The translations under genes were made by a program, and so were the position numbers. Positions 31,797-44,372 of a stretch of DNA of 64,000 nucleotides are shown here, piece after piece. Below the pieces are notes generated by a model, which was not told the DNA's origin, made no database searches, and saw only the letters and a list, made by a program, of their open reading frames with translations. The DNA lies in contig NZ_CP011494.1 in assembly GCF_001043175.1 (NCBI RefSeq), positions 1,798,001 to 1,862,000 of the forward strand, written 5' to 3'. The stretch is from Marinobacter psychrophilus. Its GTDB lineage: Bacteria > Pseudomonadota > Gammaproteobacteria > Pseudomonadales > Oleiphilaceae. How positions within the stretch are numbered: position 1 is the first letter of the stretch; every line of letters begins with the position of its first letter.

Positions 31797-33011
31797 TTGA
31801 GTTCTGTAGATTCCCAGCAACGGATATTGTCGGGCATGCGTCCGACCGGCAAGCTTCACCTTGGCCACTACCACGGTGTGCTTAAAAACTGGGTGAAACT
31901 CCAGCATGAATTCGAGTGCTTTTTCTTTGTCGCCGACTGGCATGCTCTGACCACGCAGTACGACGACCCCTCTAATATTGAGCAAAGCGTGTCGGACATG
32001 GTTATTGACTGGTTGGCTGCGGGCGTTAACCCGGGTTCATCCACGATGTTTATTCAGTCTCAGGTGCCTGAGCACGCCGAGTTGCACCTGCTGTTGTCGA
32101 TGATCACGCCTTTGGGTTGGCTTGAGCGTATTCCGACCTACAAAGATCAGCAGGAAAAGCTGCGCGAAAAAGATCTCGCTACTTACGGGTTCCTGGGGTA
32201 TCCACTACTCCAGTCGGCTGACATTCTGATGTATCGGGCAGGGCGTGTTCCGGTGGGCGCCGATCAGGTTTCCCACGTTGAAATCACTCGTGAAATCGCA
32301 CGGCGTTTCAATCATCTTTATGGGCGTGAGCCAGGCTTCGAAGACCAAGCCGAGGCGGCCATTGTGAAAATGGGCAAGAAAAACGCCAAACTCTATCGCA
32401 ATCTGAAGAAACGTTACCAGGAAGAAGGCGATCTGGATTCGCTGGAAACGGCCCGTGCTCTTCTGAAAGAACAGCAAAATATATCCTTAGGCGATCGCGA
32501 ACGCCTTTACGGCTTCATTGAGGGCGGTGGCAAAGTGATTTTGCCAGAGCCTCAACCATTGTTGACGCCTGAATCAAAACTGTCAGGGTTGGACGGGCAG
32601 AAAATGTCAAAATCCTACAACAATTACATTGGCCTTCGGGAAGTACCGGACACCGTAGCGGTGAAAATACGCACCATGCAGACCGACCCGGCGCGAGTAC
32701 GTCGAATTGACCCGGGCGAGCCGGAAAAATGCCCGGTGTATGCCCTGCACAAGGTTTATTCCGATGCGGACACTCGCAGTTGGGTGGAAATTGGTTGTCG
32801 CAGCGCCGGCATCGGCTGTCTGGACTGCAAAAAACCGCTGATTGACTCCATTGTGGAAGAGCAGCGACCTCTGCGCGAACGTGCAGCCGAGTATGAAGGC
32901 AATCCGGATCTGATTCGTTCCATTCTGGAGGAAGGGCGTGAACGCGCTCGCGATGCAGCCCGCGATACCTTGGATGAAGTGCGCTCTGCCATGGGCCTGA
33001 GCTATCGTTGA
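31797..33011 (+). CDS. trpS: Tryptophanyl-tRNA synthetase, long type with iron-sulfur motif
   Basis: A 404-residue class I aminoacyl-tRNA synthetase that charges tRNA-Trp. The HIGH-type signature is GKLHLGHYHG (18-27) and the KMSKS loop is GQKMSKSYNNY. Compared with E. coli TrpS (334) it has extra sequence in the middle. It also has four cysteines at 312, 334, 341 and 344 (C-x21-C-x6-C-x2-C). These resemble the [4Fe-4S] ligand motif known from Thermotoga TrpRS. The start is TTG at 31797, fixed by AGAAGGAG seven bases upstream and by the protein start MSSVDSQQRILSGMRPTG. The next gene begins one base after the stop. Confidence 0.94.
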   Translation: MSSVDSQQRILSGMRPTGKLHLGHYHGVLKNWVKLQHEFECFFFVADWHALTTQYDDPSNIEQSVSDMVIDWLAAGVNPGSSTMFIQSQVPEHAELHLLLSMITPLGWLERIPTYKDQQEKLREKDLATYGFLGYPLLQSADILMYRAGRVPVGADQVSHVEITREIARRFNHLYGREPGFEDQAEAAIVKMGKKNAKLYRNLKKRYQEEGDLDSLETARALLKEQQNISLGDRERLYGFIEGGGKVILPEPQPLLTPESKLSGLDGQKMSKSYNNYIGLREVPDTVAVKIRTMQTDPARVRRIDPGEPEKCPVYALHKVYSDADTRSWVEIGCRSAGIGCLDCKKPLIDSIVEEQRPLRERAAEYEGNPDLIRSILEEGRERARDAARDTLDEVRSAMGLSYR

Positions 33012-33012
33012 A

Positions 33013-33846
33013 GTGCTGACTGATCCAGCAGCTCCAGCCGGTGCGGCGGCAAAGCCACAAGGGGTGGGTCAGCCGCCCCTGGCTTTAATAGCAGGCAAGC
33101 CCCTGGCGCAGTTGCCGCTTGATCTTTATATTCCGCCAGACGCTCTGGCGGTGTTTTTGGATGCGTTTGAAGGCCCTCTGGATTTGTTGTTGTACCTGAT
33201 TCGGCGTCAGAATATGAACATTCTGGAAGTCGACGTCAGTGCTATTACTCGCCAGTATATGGAATACATCGCCGTTTTAGGGGCTATGCGGTTTGAGCTT
33301 GCGGCGGAGTATCTGGTGATGGCGGCCACGCTGGCCGAAATCAAGTCGCGGATGCTGTTACCGCGGCAGCAGATTGAAGACGAAGAAGAAGACGACCCAC
33401 GGGCAGAACTGATTCGCCGTTTGCAGCAGTACGAGCGTTTTAAAAAAGCGGCAGAAGACATAGATAAGATGTCGCGCCAGGAGCGGGATATTTTTGTTGC
33501 CGATGCCGGTATGCCAAAGCTTCCCTCGGTACGCAGCCATCCTGAGGTGGCCATGACAGAAATTTTACGGGCATTGGAAACCGTGCTTAAACGTGCAGAT
33601 ATGTTTAGCAGTCATCACGTTGAGCGAGAGAAGCTGTCGACTCGTGAACGCATGTCGGCGATTCTGGTTCGGCTGCAAGAAGGCGGTTTTATTCGTTTCG
33701 AAAGTCTGTTCCTGCCGGATGAAGGGCGTCTGGGGGTTGTTGTCAGTTTTTTGGCAATGTTAGAGCTGGTAAAAGAGCAGCTGGTTGAGTTTGTTCAGGC
33801 TGACCCGTTTGGCCCTATTCATTTGCGGGCGCGGGCTGCGGTCTGA
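33013..33846 (+). CDS. scpA: Segregation and condensation protein A
   Basis: A 277-residue kleisin subunit of the Smc-ScpAB condensin. After a variable 45-residue N-terminus comes the family core: FEGPLDLLLYLIRRQNMNILEVDVSAITRQYMEYI, then EYLVMAATLAEIKSRMLLP. A C-terminal winged-helix segment follows. It bridges the Smc heads to fold and segregate the chromosome. The start is GTG, one base after trpS. smc itself lies 3 kb downstream on the same strand. Confidence 0.93.
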   Translation: MLTDPAAPAGAAAKPQGVGQPPLALIAGKPLAQLPLDLYIPPDALAVFLDAFEGPLDLLLYLIRRQNMNILEVDVSAITRQYMEYIAVLGAMRFELAAEYLVMAATLAEIKSRMLLPRQQIEDEEEDDPRAELIRRLQQYERFKKAAEDIDKMSRQERDIFVADAGMPKLPSVRSHPEVAMTEILRALETVLKRADMFSSHHVEREKLSTRERMSAILVRLQEGGFIRFESLFLPDEGRLGVVVSFLAMLELVKEQLVEFVQADPFGPIHLRARAAV

Positions 33847-33873
33847 AAACCCTGAATACTGGTGCAACGAATT

Positions 33874-34461
33874 ATGATGAGTGACGCTGCCTTACCCATT
33901 ACAGGGATTATCGAAGCGGTCCTGCTGACAGCGGGCAAGCCGCTAACGGTGCAGCAGCTCAGAGAAGTGTTTGATGAAACCGAGCGGCCAACCCATAAGG
34001 CAGTGGAGCAGGCGCTGGTGGAATTAGAGCAACTTTGCAGCGGTCGCGGTATTGAGCTGAAAAAAGTTGCCAGCGGTTACCGCCTTCAGGTGCGTGAATC
34101 TTTCGCTCCTTGGGTGGCTCGGTTGTTTGAAGAAAAACCACCGCGTTATTCGCGGGCGTTATTGGAAACACTCGCATTGATCGGCTATCGGCAGCCTATT
34201 ACCCGTGGTGAAATTGAAGATATTCGCGGCGTTGCGGTAAGCAGCAATATCATTCGTACCTTGGTTGAGCGAGAGTGGGTTCGAATTGTGGGTCATCGGG
34301 AAGTACCGGGCCGGCCGGCCATGTATGCAACCACTCGGCAATTTCTTGACTACTTTAATCTAATAAGCCTGGATCAGCTGCCGCCCTTGTCTGTTAGTCG
34401 GGACCTGGATGCGATCGGGCGCGAAATTAAGCAGAAAATCGAACAAACACCATTCCACTGA
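33874..34461 (+). CDS. scpB: Segregation and condensation protein B
   Basis: A 195-residue ScpB with two winged-helix domains. The opening is ITGIIEAVLLTAGKPLTVQQLREVF, and the middle has the YSRALLETLALIGYRQPITRGEIEDIRGV signature. VGHREVPGRPAMYATTRQFLDYF closes the second domain. ScpB dimers bind ScpA in the condensin complex. The start is uncertain: ATG at 33874 or 33877, or GTG at 33862. No strong ribosome site is visible, so coupling to scpA is likely. Confidence 0.92.
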   Translation: MMSDAALPITGIIEAVLLTAGKPLTVQQLREVFDETERPTHKAVEQALVELEQLCSGRGIELKKVASGYRLQVRESFAPWVARLFEEKPPRYSRALLETLALIGYRQPITRGEIEDIRGVAVSSNIIRTLVEREWVRIVGHREVPGRPAMYATTRQFLDYFNLISLDQLPPLSVSRDLDAIGREIKQKIEQTPFH

Positions 34462-34500
34462 TGCAGGCTCTGCATCGGTCCGTTATTTAAGGATTAACCC

Positions 34501-35604
34501 ATGGCGTCTGAACGCCCCTGGACTACCGGCAAGCCGGCAGCCAAATCAGCATCGAATGCGAACAAGCCGAGCGCTAATCGCCGTAACCCTGCGAAATCAT
34601 CGGCAAAAACGGCGAAGCCAGGAAAACCTGCGCCAGAGGTGCTGGCGACTTTGCAGGTAGACGGTCCTGAGCGAATCCAGAAACTGCTGGCACGTGCCGG
34701 GGTTGGATCGCGGCGTGAAATTGAAGGCTGGATGGAGGCGGGTCGCCTGTTGGTAAATAGCAAGCCCGTTACTCCAGGCCAGAAAGCCACGGTGAGCGAT
34801 GTTTTTGAACTCGACGGCAAGCGCTTGGACGTTGCTGCCGCTGCCGAGGTTTTGCGCCGGGTGCTGATTTACAACAAGCCGGAAGGTGAAGTAACCACTC
34901 GCAAAGACCCGGAAGGGCGTCCAACCGTGTTCGACCGGCTGCCGCGATTGCGTGAACATCGCTGGATTTCTATTGGCCGGCTGGATTTGAACACCACCGG
35001 GCTAGTGATGTTTACTACCGATGGCGAGCTGGCTAATCGGCTTATGCATCCTTCTAGCCAGATTGATCGGGAATACGCGGTGCGTATTTTTGGTGAAGTA
35101 GACGACGCCATGGTTGAGCGCCTGCGTACCGGCGTCACCCTAGAAGATGGCGAGGCTAAATTTAGCGATATTTCCGCCGCCGGCGGTACCGGTATGAACC
35201 GTTGGTTCCACGTGACTTTGTTGGAAGGACGCAACCGTGAAGTGAGGCGGCTTTGGGAATCCCAAGGCGTGCGTGTCAGCCGTTTGAAACGGGTTCGTTA
35301 CGGCTCAATATTTTTGCCCAGCAGACTAACCGTGGGGAAATGGGAAGAGTTGGATCAAAAAGCTGTGGATTTACTGAGTCGCACGGTTGGCTTGGCTAAA
35401 ATGGCGGTTCCGCAACAGACACCGGATGAAGTGGCGGCTCAGGCGCGTCAGCAAAGAAAGGCAGCTCCGGTAACCAATCGCAGCAATCGTGCGGCAGGCT
35501 CCCCTGGTTCAAAAGCGGGACAAGGCGCTCGCAAGTGGGCGGTTGCAGACTCTAAACCTCAGCGCAGTGGCGGCAAAGCCCGCACCGATAAAACCCGCGG
35601 TTAA
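34501..35604 (+). CDS. rluB: 23S rRNA pseudouridine synthase RluB
   Basis: A 367-residue RsuA-family enzyme. It has a lysine/alanine/serine-rich N-terminal tail (1-45) and an S4 RNA-binding domain (about 55-105: ERIQKLLARAGVGSRREIEGWMEAGRLLVN). The catalytic domain holds the key aspartate in ISIGRLDLNTTGLVMFTTDG, then LEGRNREVRRLWESQG. A basic disordered C-terminal tail (about 300-367) follows. RluB makes a pseudouridine in helix 93 of 23S rRNA (position 2605 in E. coli). The scpA-scpB-rluB order is conserved in related bacteria. Confidence 0.92.
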   Translation: MASERPWTTGKPAAKSASNANKPSANRRNPAKSSAKTAKPGKPAPEVLATLQVDGPERIQKLLARAGVGSRREIEGWMEAGRLLVNSKPVTPGQKATVSDVFELDGKRLDVAAAAEVLRRVLIYNKPEGEVTTRKDPEGRPTVFDRLPRLREHRWISIGRLDLNTTGLVMFTTDGELANRLMHPSSQIDREYAVRIFGEVDDAMVERLRTGVTLEDGEAKFSDISAAGGTGMNRWFHVTLLEGRNREVRRLWESQGVRVSRLKRVRYGSIFLPSRLTVGKWEELDQKAVDLLSRTVGLAKMAVPQQTPDEVAAQARQQRKAAPVTNRSNRAAGSPGSKAGQGARKWAVADSKPQRSGGKARTDKTRG

Positions 35605-35643
35605 TAGCCGGTTAAGGCTGGCGTTAAACAACGGAGGGTGCCA

Positions 35644-36570
35644 TCAGCTGATGGTGGCAAATACGCGCGTGCAATTGCGGCCTTGATCTTTAGCGCGATA
35701 AAGAGCTTCGTCTGCGCGTGCTAGCCACTGCCCTGAGCCTTCGCCAGCGCGGTGAAGTGCAACGCCACAGCTGGTAGTCACCGCCACTGAATGCTCTTCG
35801 CAATCAATTCGTAAAGCTTCAATAGCTGAGCGAACGCGCTCGGCGACATCTACCGCATCATTCTGATCGGTATGCGGCAATAGCACCGCAAATTCTTCGC
35901 CGCCAAACCGGTACACGCTGTCGGAGCTGCGCACCGCGGATTCCAGCGCTTCTGTTACGCGCTTTAGTACAAGGTCGCCTACCACATGGCCGCAGGTGTC
36001 GTTTACCGCTTTGAAGTGATCGAGGTCGCACAGGATCAGCGAGTAAGTCTCGTTGTGACGGCCGGTTAGCATCTGAGCTTTTTGCAAGGCTTCTTCCATG
36101 GCGCGTTTGTTGCCAATCCCGGTCAGTGCGTCGGTCAACGATGCCTGCTCCATAGCACTGAAGTGACAAGCGTTGCGCAGCGCGCATATTGCCGCGCCAA
36201 TCAGCATCTCAACGGCTTGCAACTCATCGTTGCTGAAGCGCTTACGCCGATGCAGCGTTAAGGTGCCAAAATTCTCGCCCTCCAGATTCAGACGGAACTC
36301 GCAGCGGTGGGGGCCACCCATGCCAGTGGTAAACATAAATTCTTGGCGCCCCAACTGGTGGCGGTATTGAAAGGCATCAAAAGGAATAACCTGCACCATT
36401 TCTTCTGCCAGCATGGTTAGCTGTGCGTCCAGCTTCAGGGTGGCTGAAAGTCGGCGTACCAAGCGGTTGAGAATACCCGGTTCACTGTTCCATTCCTCAA
36501 AACTTTGGCGCAGCTCTGCCAGTTTTTGCGGCTGTGGCGCTGTAAGTGGGAAAGGCGATATGTGTTTCAC
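35644..36570 (-). CDS. Diguanylate cyclase with N-terminal GAF-like domain
   Basis: A 308-residue soluble protein. Residues about 40-145 look like a GAF-type sensory domain. Residues about 148-305 form a GGDEF domain that starts SLTDALTGIGNKRAME and carries an intact active-site motif, RFGGEEFAVLLPH, with the metal-binding CDLDHFKAVNDTCGH. It should make c-di-GMP from two GTP. The RxxD inhibitory site is not evident before GGEEF. The start appears to be GTG at 36570. It is convergent with rluB and divergent from smc. Confidence 0.9.
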   Translation of the reverse strand: MKHISPFPLTAPQPQKLAELRQSFEEWNSEPGILNRLVRRLSATLKLDAQLTMLAEEMVQVIPFDAFQYRHQLGRQEFMFTTGMGGPHRCEFRLNLEGENFGTLTLHRRKRFSNDELQAVEMLIGAAICALRNACHFSAMEQASLTDALTGIGNKRAMEEALQKAQMLTGRHNETYSLILCDLDHFKAVNDTCGHVVGDLVLKRVTEALESAVRSSDSVYRFGGEEFAVLLPHTDQNDAVDVAERVRSAIEALRIDCEEHSVAVTTSCGVALHRAGEGSGQWLARADEALYRAKDQGRNCTRVFATIS

Positions 36571-36824
36571 GGTGGCTCAACTCACTCTGTCGTTAGGTGG
36601 CAGTTTGCACACTTGGTAGCTGACAAGGTGAATGCAGGTATTGTGCCTGTTTAATAAAATGCACATAAATCAATATTTTGAGAATTATTTTTGGAGTTCA
36701 CTTTTCGTTTTAAGGCTATTATTGGATTTTTGTCAAAAAATCGGCAGGCGCACCTTAGTGGGTTCTGGTGTGTTAAGCTAAAAGATTGACCAACGATGTC
36801 ATCATAATTCGAGCTTCATAGTCT

Positions 36825-39800
36825 ATGCGGTTGAAATCCATAAAGTTGTCAGGGTTCAAGTCGTTTGTGGACGCGACCACAGTAGCATTTCCGTCAAATA
36901 TGACAGCGGTTGTGGGGCCAAACGGCTGTGGCAAATCCAACATTATAGATGCTGTGCGATGGGTCTTGGGTGAAAGTTCAGCCAAGTATCTGCGCGGCGA
37001 GTCCATGACTGATGTGATATTCAACGGCTCGAGCGCGCGCAAACCGGTGGGTCAGGCCGCGATTGAGCTGGTGTTCGACAATCACAAGGGTTCGGCACCG
37101 GGTGAATTCGCCCAATACAGTGAAATCGCGGTGCGCCGCCGGGTTTCCCGCCAGGGCCAATCTGATTACTTCCTTAATGGCACCAAGTGCCGCCGCCGCG
37201 ATATTACCGATCTGTTTCTTGGTACAGGCCTTGGGCCGCGTAGCTACGCTATCATTGAACAGGGCATGATTTCCCGGTTAATTGAAGCCAAGCCCGAAGA
37301 ACTCCGGACTTATATAGAAGAAGCGGCGGGCATCTCGAAGTACAAGGAACGCCGCCGTGAAACCGAAAATCGCATTCGCCGTACCCAAGAAAATCTTGAG
37401 CGCCTGAGCGATGTGCGCGCCGAGCTCGGCCGGCAACTTCAGCACCTGGAGCGGCAAGCGGTTGCCGCTGAAAAGTATAAAACCTTCAAGCAAAACGAGC
37501 GTCGCAAAAAAGCCGAGCTTACCGTGTTGCGCTGGCAACACTTAAACACTGAGCTGCATTCTTGGCATGGGCGTATTCGTGATACCGAATTGCAACTGGA
37601 AAAGCACCTGACCGGGCGTATTCGACTGGATACCGAGCTCGAAAATTTGCGCGCAGAACATCAGCAGCGTAATGAGCAGTTTAACCGTACCCAGGCGCGC
37701 TACTACGAAGCCGGGGCTGATATCGCGCGGCTTGAACAAAGCTTGCAGAACAGCCGCGACCGTAGCCGTCAGGCCAGCCTGGAAGTTGATCAGGCCCTGG
37801 CCAGCGAACGCGAGCTGGCTCGTGAACTGGAGCAAGACAACGACAAACTTGCAGCGTTTGACGAAGAACTGGCAATGCTTGAGCCAGAGCAGGAAGAGTT
37901 AAGCCTGCGGACAGAAACCTCTGGTGAGCAGCTCCATAATGCCGAACACGACATGGCCGACTGGCAGCAACGCTGGGACGATTTCAGCGCTCGTTCAGCA
38001 GACGCGCGCCGCCAGGCCGATTTGGCACAATCGAGCATTCGCGCCCTGGAAAATGCCATTGAGCAGCTGCGGCTAAGGGATCAACGGTTGCAGCAGGAGC
38101 GCCATACTCTGCAGCAGCAGCTCGATCACGAAACCCTGAATGAACAGCGTGAACTGCAGGCTATGGTCAGCCTGAAGCGCGAAGGCGCGCAGAAAATCAT
38201 TGAAGACAGCCAGCAGCATTTGCAACAGCTTCGTTTGGAGCAGCAGCAAGCCGAGCAGCATAGAAATCAACAGCGTGAGCAGGTTCAACGCCTGGAAGGC
38301 ACTCTTGAGTCACAACAGCAACTGCTGGGAGAACAGCTGGGCGACGCCAACGGTGCACTTCAAGACTGGCTGAATCTGCATCAGTTGGCGCAAGCACCAC
38401 GCCTTGCAGCCGCTCTGGATATTGATGACGGCTGGGAATTTGCAACCGAACAGGTGCTTGGTCGCCTTTGCCAAGGCGTGGTGTTACCGCAGCTCGCAGC
38501 GCAACTGACGTTGCTTGACGATGCCCCCGCCGGTGCTGCGCTGCTGTCAGCCGATACCGGTGCGCCAGTGGAGTTGCCAAGGGCCACGAGCCTGGCTGCC
38601 AGAGTGCGCGGCAATGTGGCTATTGTTGATGCATTGGCGAATATTTTGGTGGCAGACAGTCTCAAGCAAGCACAGCAGCAGCAGCGGCAGTTGCAACACG
38701 GACAGAGTGTGATAACGCCGCAAGGGGTATGGATGGGGCGTCACTGGGTATTGATGCCTGCAGCTGATGTCAGCCAGACTGGGGTGATCGAGCGTCAAAA
38801 AACCGTATTGAGTTTGAACACACAATTGGCGCAGGCGCAGAGGAGGCTTAAGCTGGCAGAAACGACTGGCGCAGATGCAAGCCGGGCGCTGGAATGGACA
38901 GAACAGAAACGTGACCAAGCTCGCCGCGAACTTACCGAAGCAGACCAGCAGCTGGGCACCATTGCCGCTCAGCTTGGCGCTCTTCAAGCTCGTAACGAGC
39001 AGATTACCCGGCGTTTGACTCAGATTGATGCTGACGCCGCGGAGCTAGAGTTCGAGCGTGAGCACCAGCATCAGGAACTGGAGTGCGCACGGGAAGAATG
39101 GCAGCAGGGGCTAGAGACAACAGAGGAGCATGACGAGGACAAAGAACAGTTACTGGCGCAACGTGACGGACTGCGCGAGAACCTCAATCAGCTGCGCCAG
39201 CAGGCCCTCCATGAACGCGACCTGGCTCACCAACTGCAACTTACGCTGCAGAGCTTGAACAGCCAGCGCGAAGGCTTGCGCCAGACCCTCAGCCGCTCAC
39301 GTCTGCAACAGCAGCGGGTGGAAGAACGCTTGGAGCTGTTGCGGCAGTCCCGCGAACAGGCGGAAGAGCCTCTAGAAGACCTTCAGCTGGAGCTGGAAGG
39401 ATTGCTGGAACGCCGGCTTGCCGAAGAAGACAAATTGACTGAGTCCCGCGAGGGGCTGGAAGATCTTGACCGGCGGGTGCGCGAGGCCGATCAGGGCCGC
39501 AGCGGAACCGAGCAACAGATCCAGGAGGTTCGCGCCACGCTGGAAACACTGAAAATGGAATGTCAGGCGCTGGAGATTCGTGCGGGTAACCATTTGGAGC
39601 TGCTGAGCGGGTTGAACATCACTTTGCACGCCGTGCTTGAACAGCTGGACGATTCTGCCAGTGAGCCGGAACGGTCTGAGGAACTGGAAAAGATCGCCAG
39701 TCAGATACAACGTTTGGGCGCCATTAACCTGGCGGCTATTGACGAGTTCCAGGTGCAGAACGAGCGTAAAACCTATCTGGACAGCCAGCACGAAGACCTG

Positions 39801-40328
39801 ACCGAAGCGCTGGAAATCCTGGATGGTGCCATTCGCAAGATTGACCGTGAAACCCGTCAGCGTTTTAAAGAGACCTTTGATCGGGTTAACGAAGGTCTGC
39901 AGGGCTTGTTTCCCAAAGTTTTTGGCGGCGGGCACGCCAGCCTGGAACTGACAGGCGAGGATTTTCTGGAAACCGGTGTTACCATCATGGCGCGGCCACC
40001 GGGCAAGAAAAACAGCACCATTCACCTGTTATCCGGGGGTGAAAAAGCGTTGACCGCCATAGCCTTGGTGTTTGCAATATTTCAGCTCAATCCGGCGCCT
40101 TTTTGCATGCTGGACGAAGTGGATGCTCCACTTGATGATGCCAATGTTGGCCGTTACGCGAATTTGGTGAAAGAGATGTCAAAGCAGGTACAGTTTATTT
40201 ACATTACGCACAATAAGATTGCCATGGAGCAGGCTGATCAGTTGATGGGTGTGACCATGTACGAGCCGGGTTGTTCGCGACTGGTTACAGTAGACGTGGA
40301 AGCCGCCGCGGCGCTGGCCGAGGCCTGA
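36825..40328 (+). CDS. smc: Chromosome segregation protein Smc
   Basis: A 1167-residue SMC ATPase, the main arm of bacterial condensin. The N-terminal head has Walker A VGPNGCGKSNIIDAVRWVLGE (about 30-50). Long coiled coils (about 170-500 and 660-1000) flank a hinge (about 505-650). The C-terminal head has the signature HLLSGGEKALTAIALVFAI and Walker B PFCMLDEVDAPLDDANV. It works with ScpA and ScpB, encoded upstream. The order smc-zipA-ligA is as in Pseudomonas. Confidence 0.97.
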   Translation: MRLKSIKLSGFKSFVDATTVAFPSNMTAVVGPNGCGKSNIIDAVRWVLGESSAKYLRGESMTDVIFNGSSARKPVGQAAIELVFDNHKGSAPGEFAQYSEIAVRRRVSRQGQSDYFLNGTKCRRRDITDLFLGTGLGPRSYAIIEQGMISRLIEAKPEELRTYIEEAAGISKYKERRRETENRIRRTQENLERLSDVRAELGRQLQHLERQAVAAEKYKTFKQNERRKKAELTVLRWQHLNTELHSWHGRIRDTELQLEKHLTGRIRLDTELENLRAEHQQRNEQFNRTQARYYEAGADIARLEQSLQNSRDRSRQASLEVDQALASERELARELEQDNDKLAAFDEELAMLEPEQEELSLRTETSGEQLHNAEHDMADWQQRWDDFSARSADARRQADLAQSSIRALENAIEQLRLRDQRLQQERHTLQQQLDHETLNEQRELQAMVSLKREGAQKIIEDSQQHLQQLRLEQQQAEQHRNQQREQVQRLEGTLESQQQLLGEQLGDANGALQDWLNLHQLAQAPRLAAALDIDDGWEFATEQVLGRLCQGVVLPQLAAQLTLLDDAPAGAALLSADTGAPVELPRATSLAARVRGNVAIVDALANILVADSLKQAQQQQRQLQHGQSVITPQGVWMGRHWVLMPAADVSQTGVIERQKTVLSLNTQLAQAQRRLKLAETTGADASRALEWTEQKRDQARRELTEADQQLGTIAAQLGALQARNEQITRRLTQIDADAAELEFEREHQHQELECAREEWQQGLETTEEHDEDKEQLLAQRDGLRENLNQLRQQALHERDLAHQLQLTLQSLNSQREGLRQTLSRSRLQQQRVEERLELLRQSREQAEEPLEDLQLELEGLLERRLAEEDKLTESREGLEDLDRRVREADQGRSGTEQQIQEVRATLETLKMECQALEIRAGNHLELLSGLNITLHAVLEQLDDSASEPERSEELEKIASQIQRLGAINLAAIDEFQVQNERKTYLDSQHEDLTEALEILDGAIRKIDRETRQRFKETFDRVNEGLQGLFPKVFGGGHASLELTGEDFLETGVTIMARPPGKKNSTIHLLSGGEKALTAIALVFAIFQLNPAPFCMLDEVDAPLDDANVGRYANLVKEMSKQVQFIYITHNKIAMEQADQLMGVTMYEPGCSRLVTVDVEAAAALAEA

Positions 40329-40397
40329 TTGGGCCGCGAGTGTGACAATCCAGCCATAAGCCGTGTTTGTGCGTTGTATTACGCGAGTTCAATTTTT

Positions 40398-40472
40398 ATA
40401 GTACTCACGTTGATAGTTCTAAAGTTGCTAGTACCGACTTTCATAGTACTGACTTTCATAGTACTGACGTTG
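40398..40472. repeat. Five tandem 15-bp repeats between smc and zipA
   Basis: Five contiguous 15-base units start at 40398, 40413, 40428, 40443 and 40458. The last two copies are ATAGTACTGACTTTC and ATAGTACTGACGTTG; the first three are more diverged. A partial sixth unit follows. The array fills the gap between smc and zipA and ends about 40 bases before the zipA start. In one frame it would spell repeating pentapeptides of the FIVLT type, but no gene is supported. Confidence 0.85.
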
Positions 40473-40515
40473 ACGGTAACAATATTCTTCGATCCGCAAA
40501 CAGGACAGCAGCACT

Positions 40516-43684
<3,169 letters not shown>

Positions 43685-43728
43685 TTGCGCTTGTTGGCAT
43701 GAAATGACAAGGTTGGTGTTATTGGCCG

Positions 43729-44361
43729 TCAGACGTCAGCTCGATAACTGCCTGAATCGGCATAAAGACGCAGATAGTCGATGCTCGTAACGATACCCAT
43801 TGGCTCGCCAGCGTTATCAATAATCAGTGCTGCATCCAGCTGGTGCGCCAGCATCAGTCGTGCAAGCTGATGTGCGTCGGTTTCTGGAAACGCGGTCAGA
43901 AACGCTGGCAACTCGATAGTTGCCAAGCTTTGATCTGCAGCATTGCCCGGGAACCCGTTGGCCCAAGCCAACAACCAGAGTTCGTTGACCATGCCTGCAA
44001 TGATGTTGTTGCCCACCGTAACCGCTAAGTGGCGAGTCTGGTTCTCCCCCATGGCGGTTAATGCCTCCGCTAGAGTGGCTGTTGCCGGTATCGACGCTAC
44101 GCCCGATACACACATAGTCGATACCGGCAAGTAGGCGCGATGCTCCATAGGTTCGCCGGCGGTACTGCGGCCATACTGCTGGGCTTTTCGTTTCCCAGCC
44201 TGCACCCCCGCCTGGAATTCTGCGTCTGTTGTTTCGCTGTACTCCGGCTTTATTTTTGCGCTTTCGCGCACCTCGCTCACGTCTCCCACCCGGCGGTTGC
44301 GAAATATCTCTGGCAGGCGCGTTCCTATTGGCCGGCCTGGCTCACTAACGTGGATAGACAT
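43729..44361 (-). CDS. CBS-domain pair protein
   Basis: A 210-residue protein. The N-terminal 75 residues are polar, with an EFQAGVQAGKRKAQQYGR stretch, and are probably flexible. The rest is a tandem CBS pair: PVSTMCVSGVASIPATATLAEALTAMGENQTRHLAVT ... GMVNELWLL, then LTAFPETDAHQLARLMLAHQLDAALIID ... PMGIVTSIDYLRL. CBS pairs usually bind adenine nucleotides and regulate partner domains, but none is fused here. The target is unknown. It is convergent with ligA and lies downstream of mnmC in the same direction. Confidence 0.82.
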   Translation of the reverse strand: MSIHVSEPGRPIGTRLPEIFRNRRVGDVSEVRESAKIKPEYSETTDAEFQAGVQAGKRKAQQYGRSTAGEPMEHRAYLPVSTMCVSGVASIPATATLAEALTAMGENQTRHLAVTVGNNIIAGMVNELWLLAWANGFPGNAADQSLATIELPAFLTAFPETDAHQLARLMLAHQLDAALIIDNAGEPMGIVTSIDYLRLYADSGSYRADV

Positions 44362-44372
44362 GGGCGCTTCCC

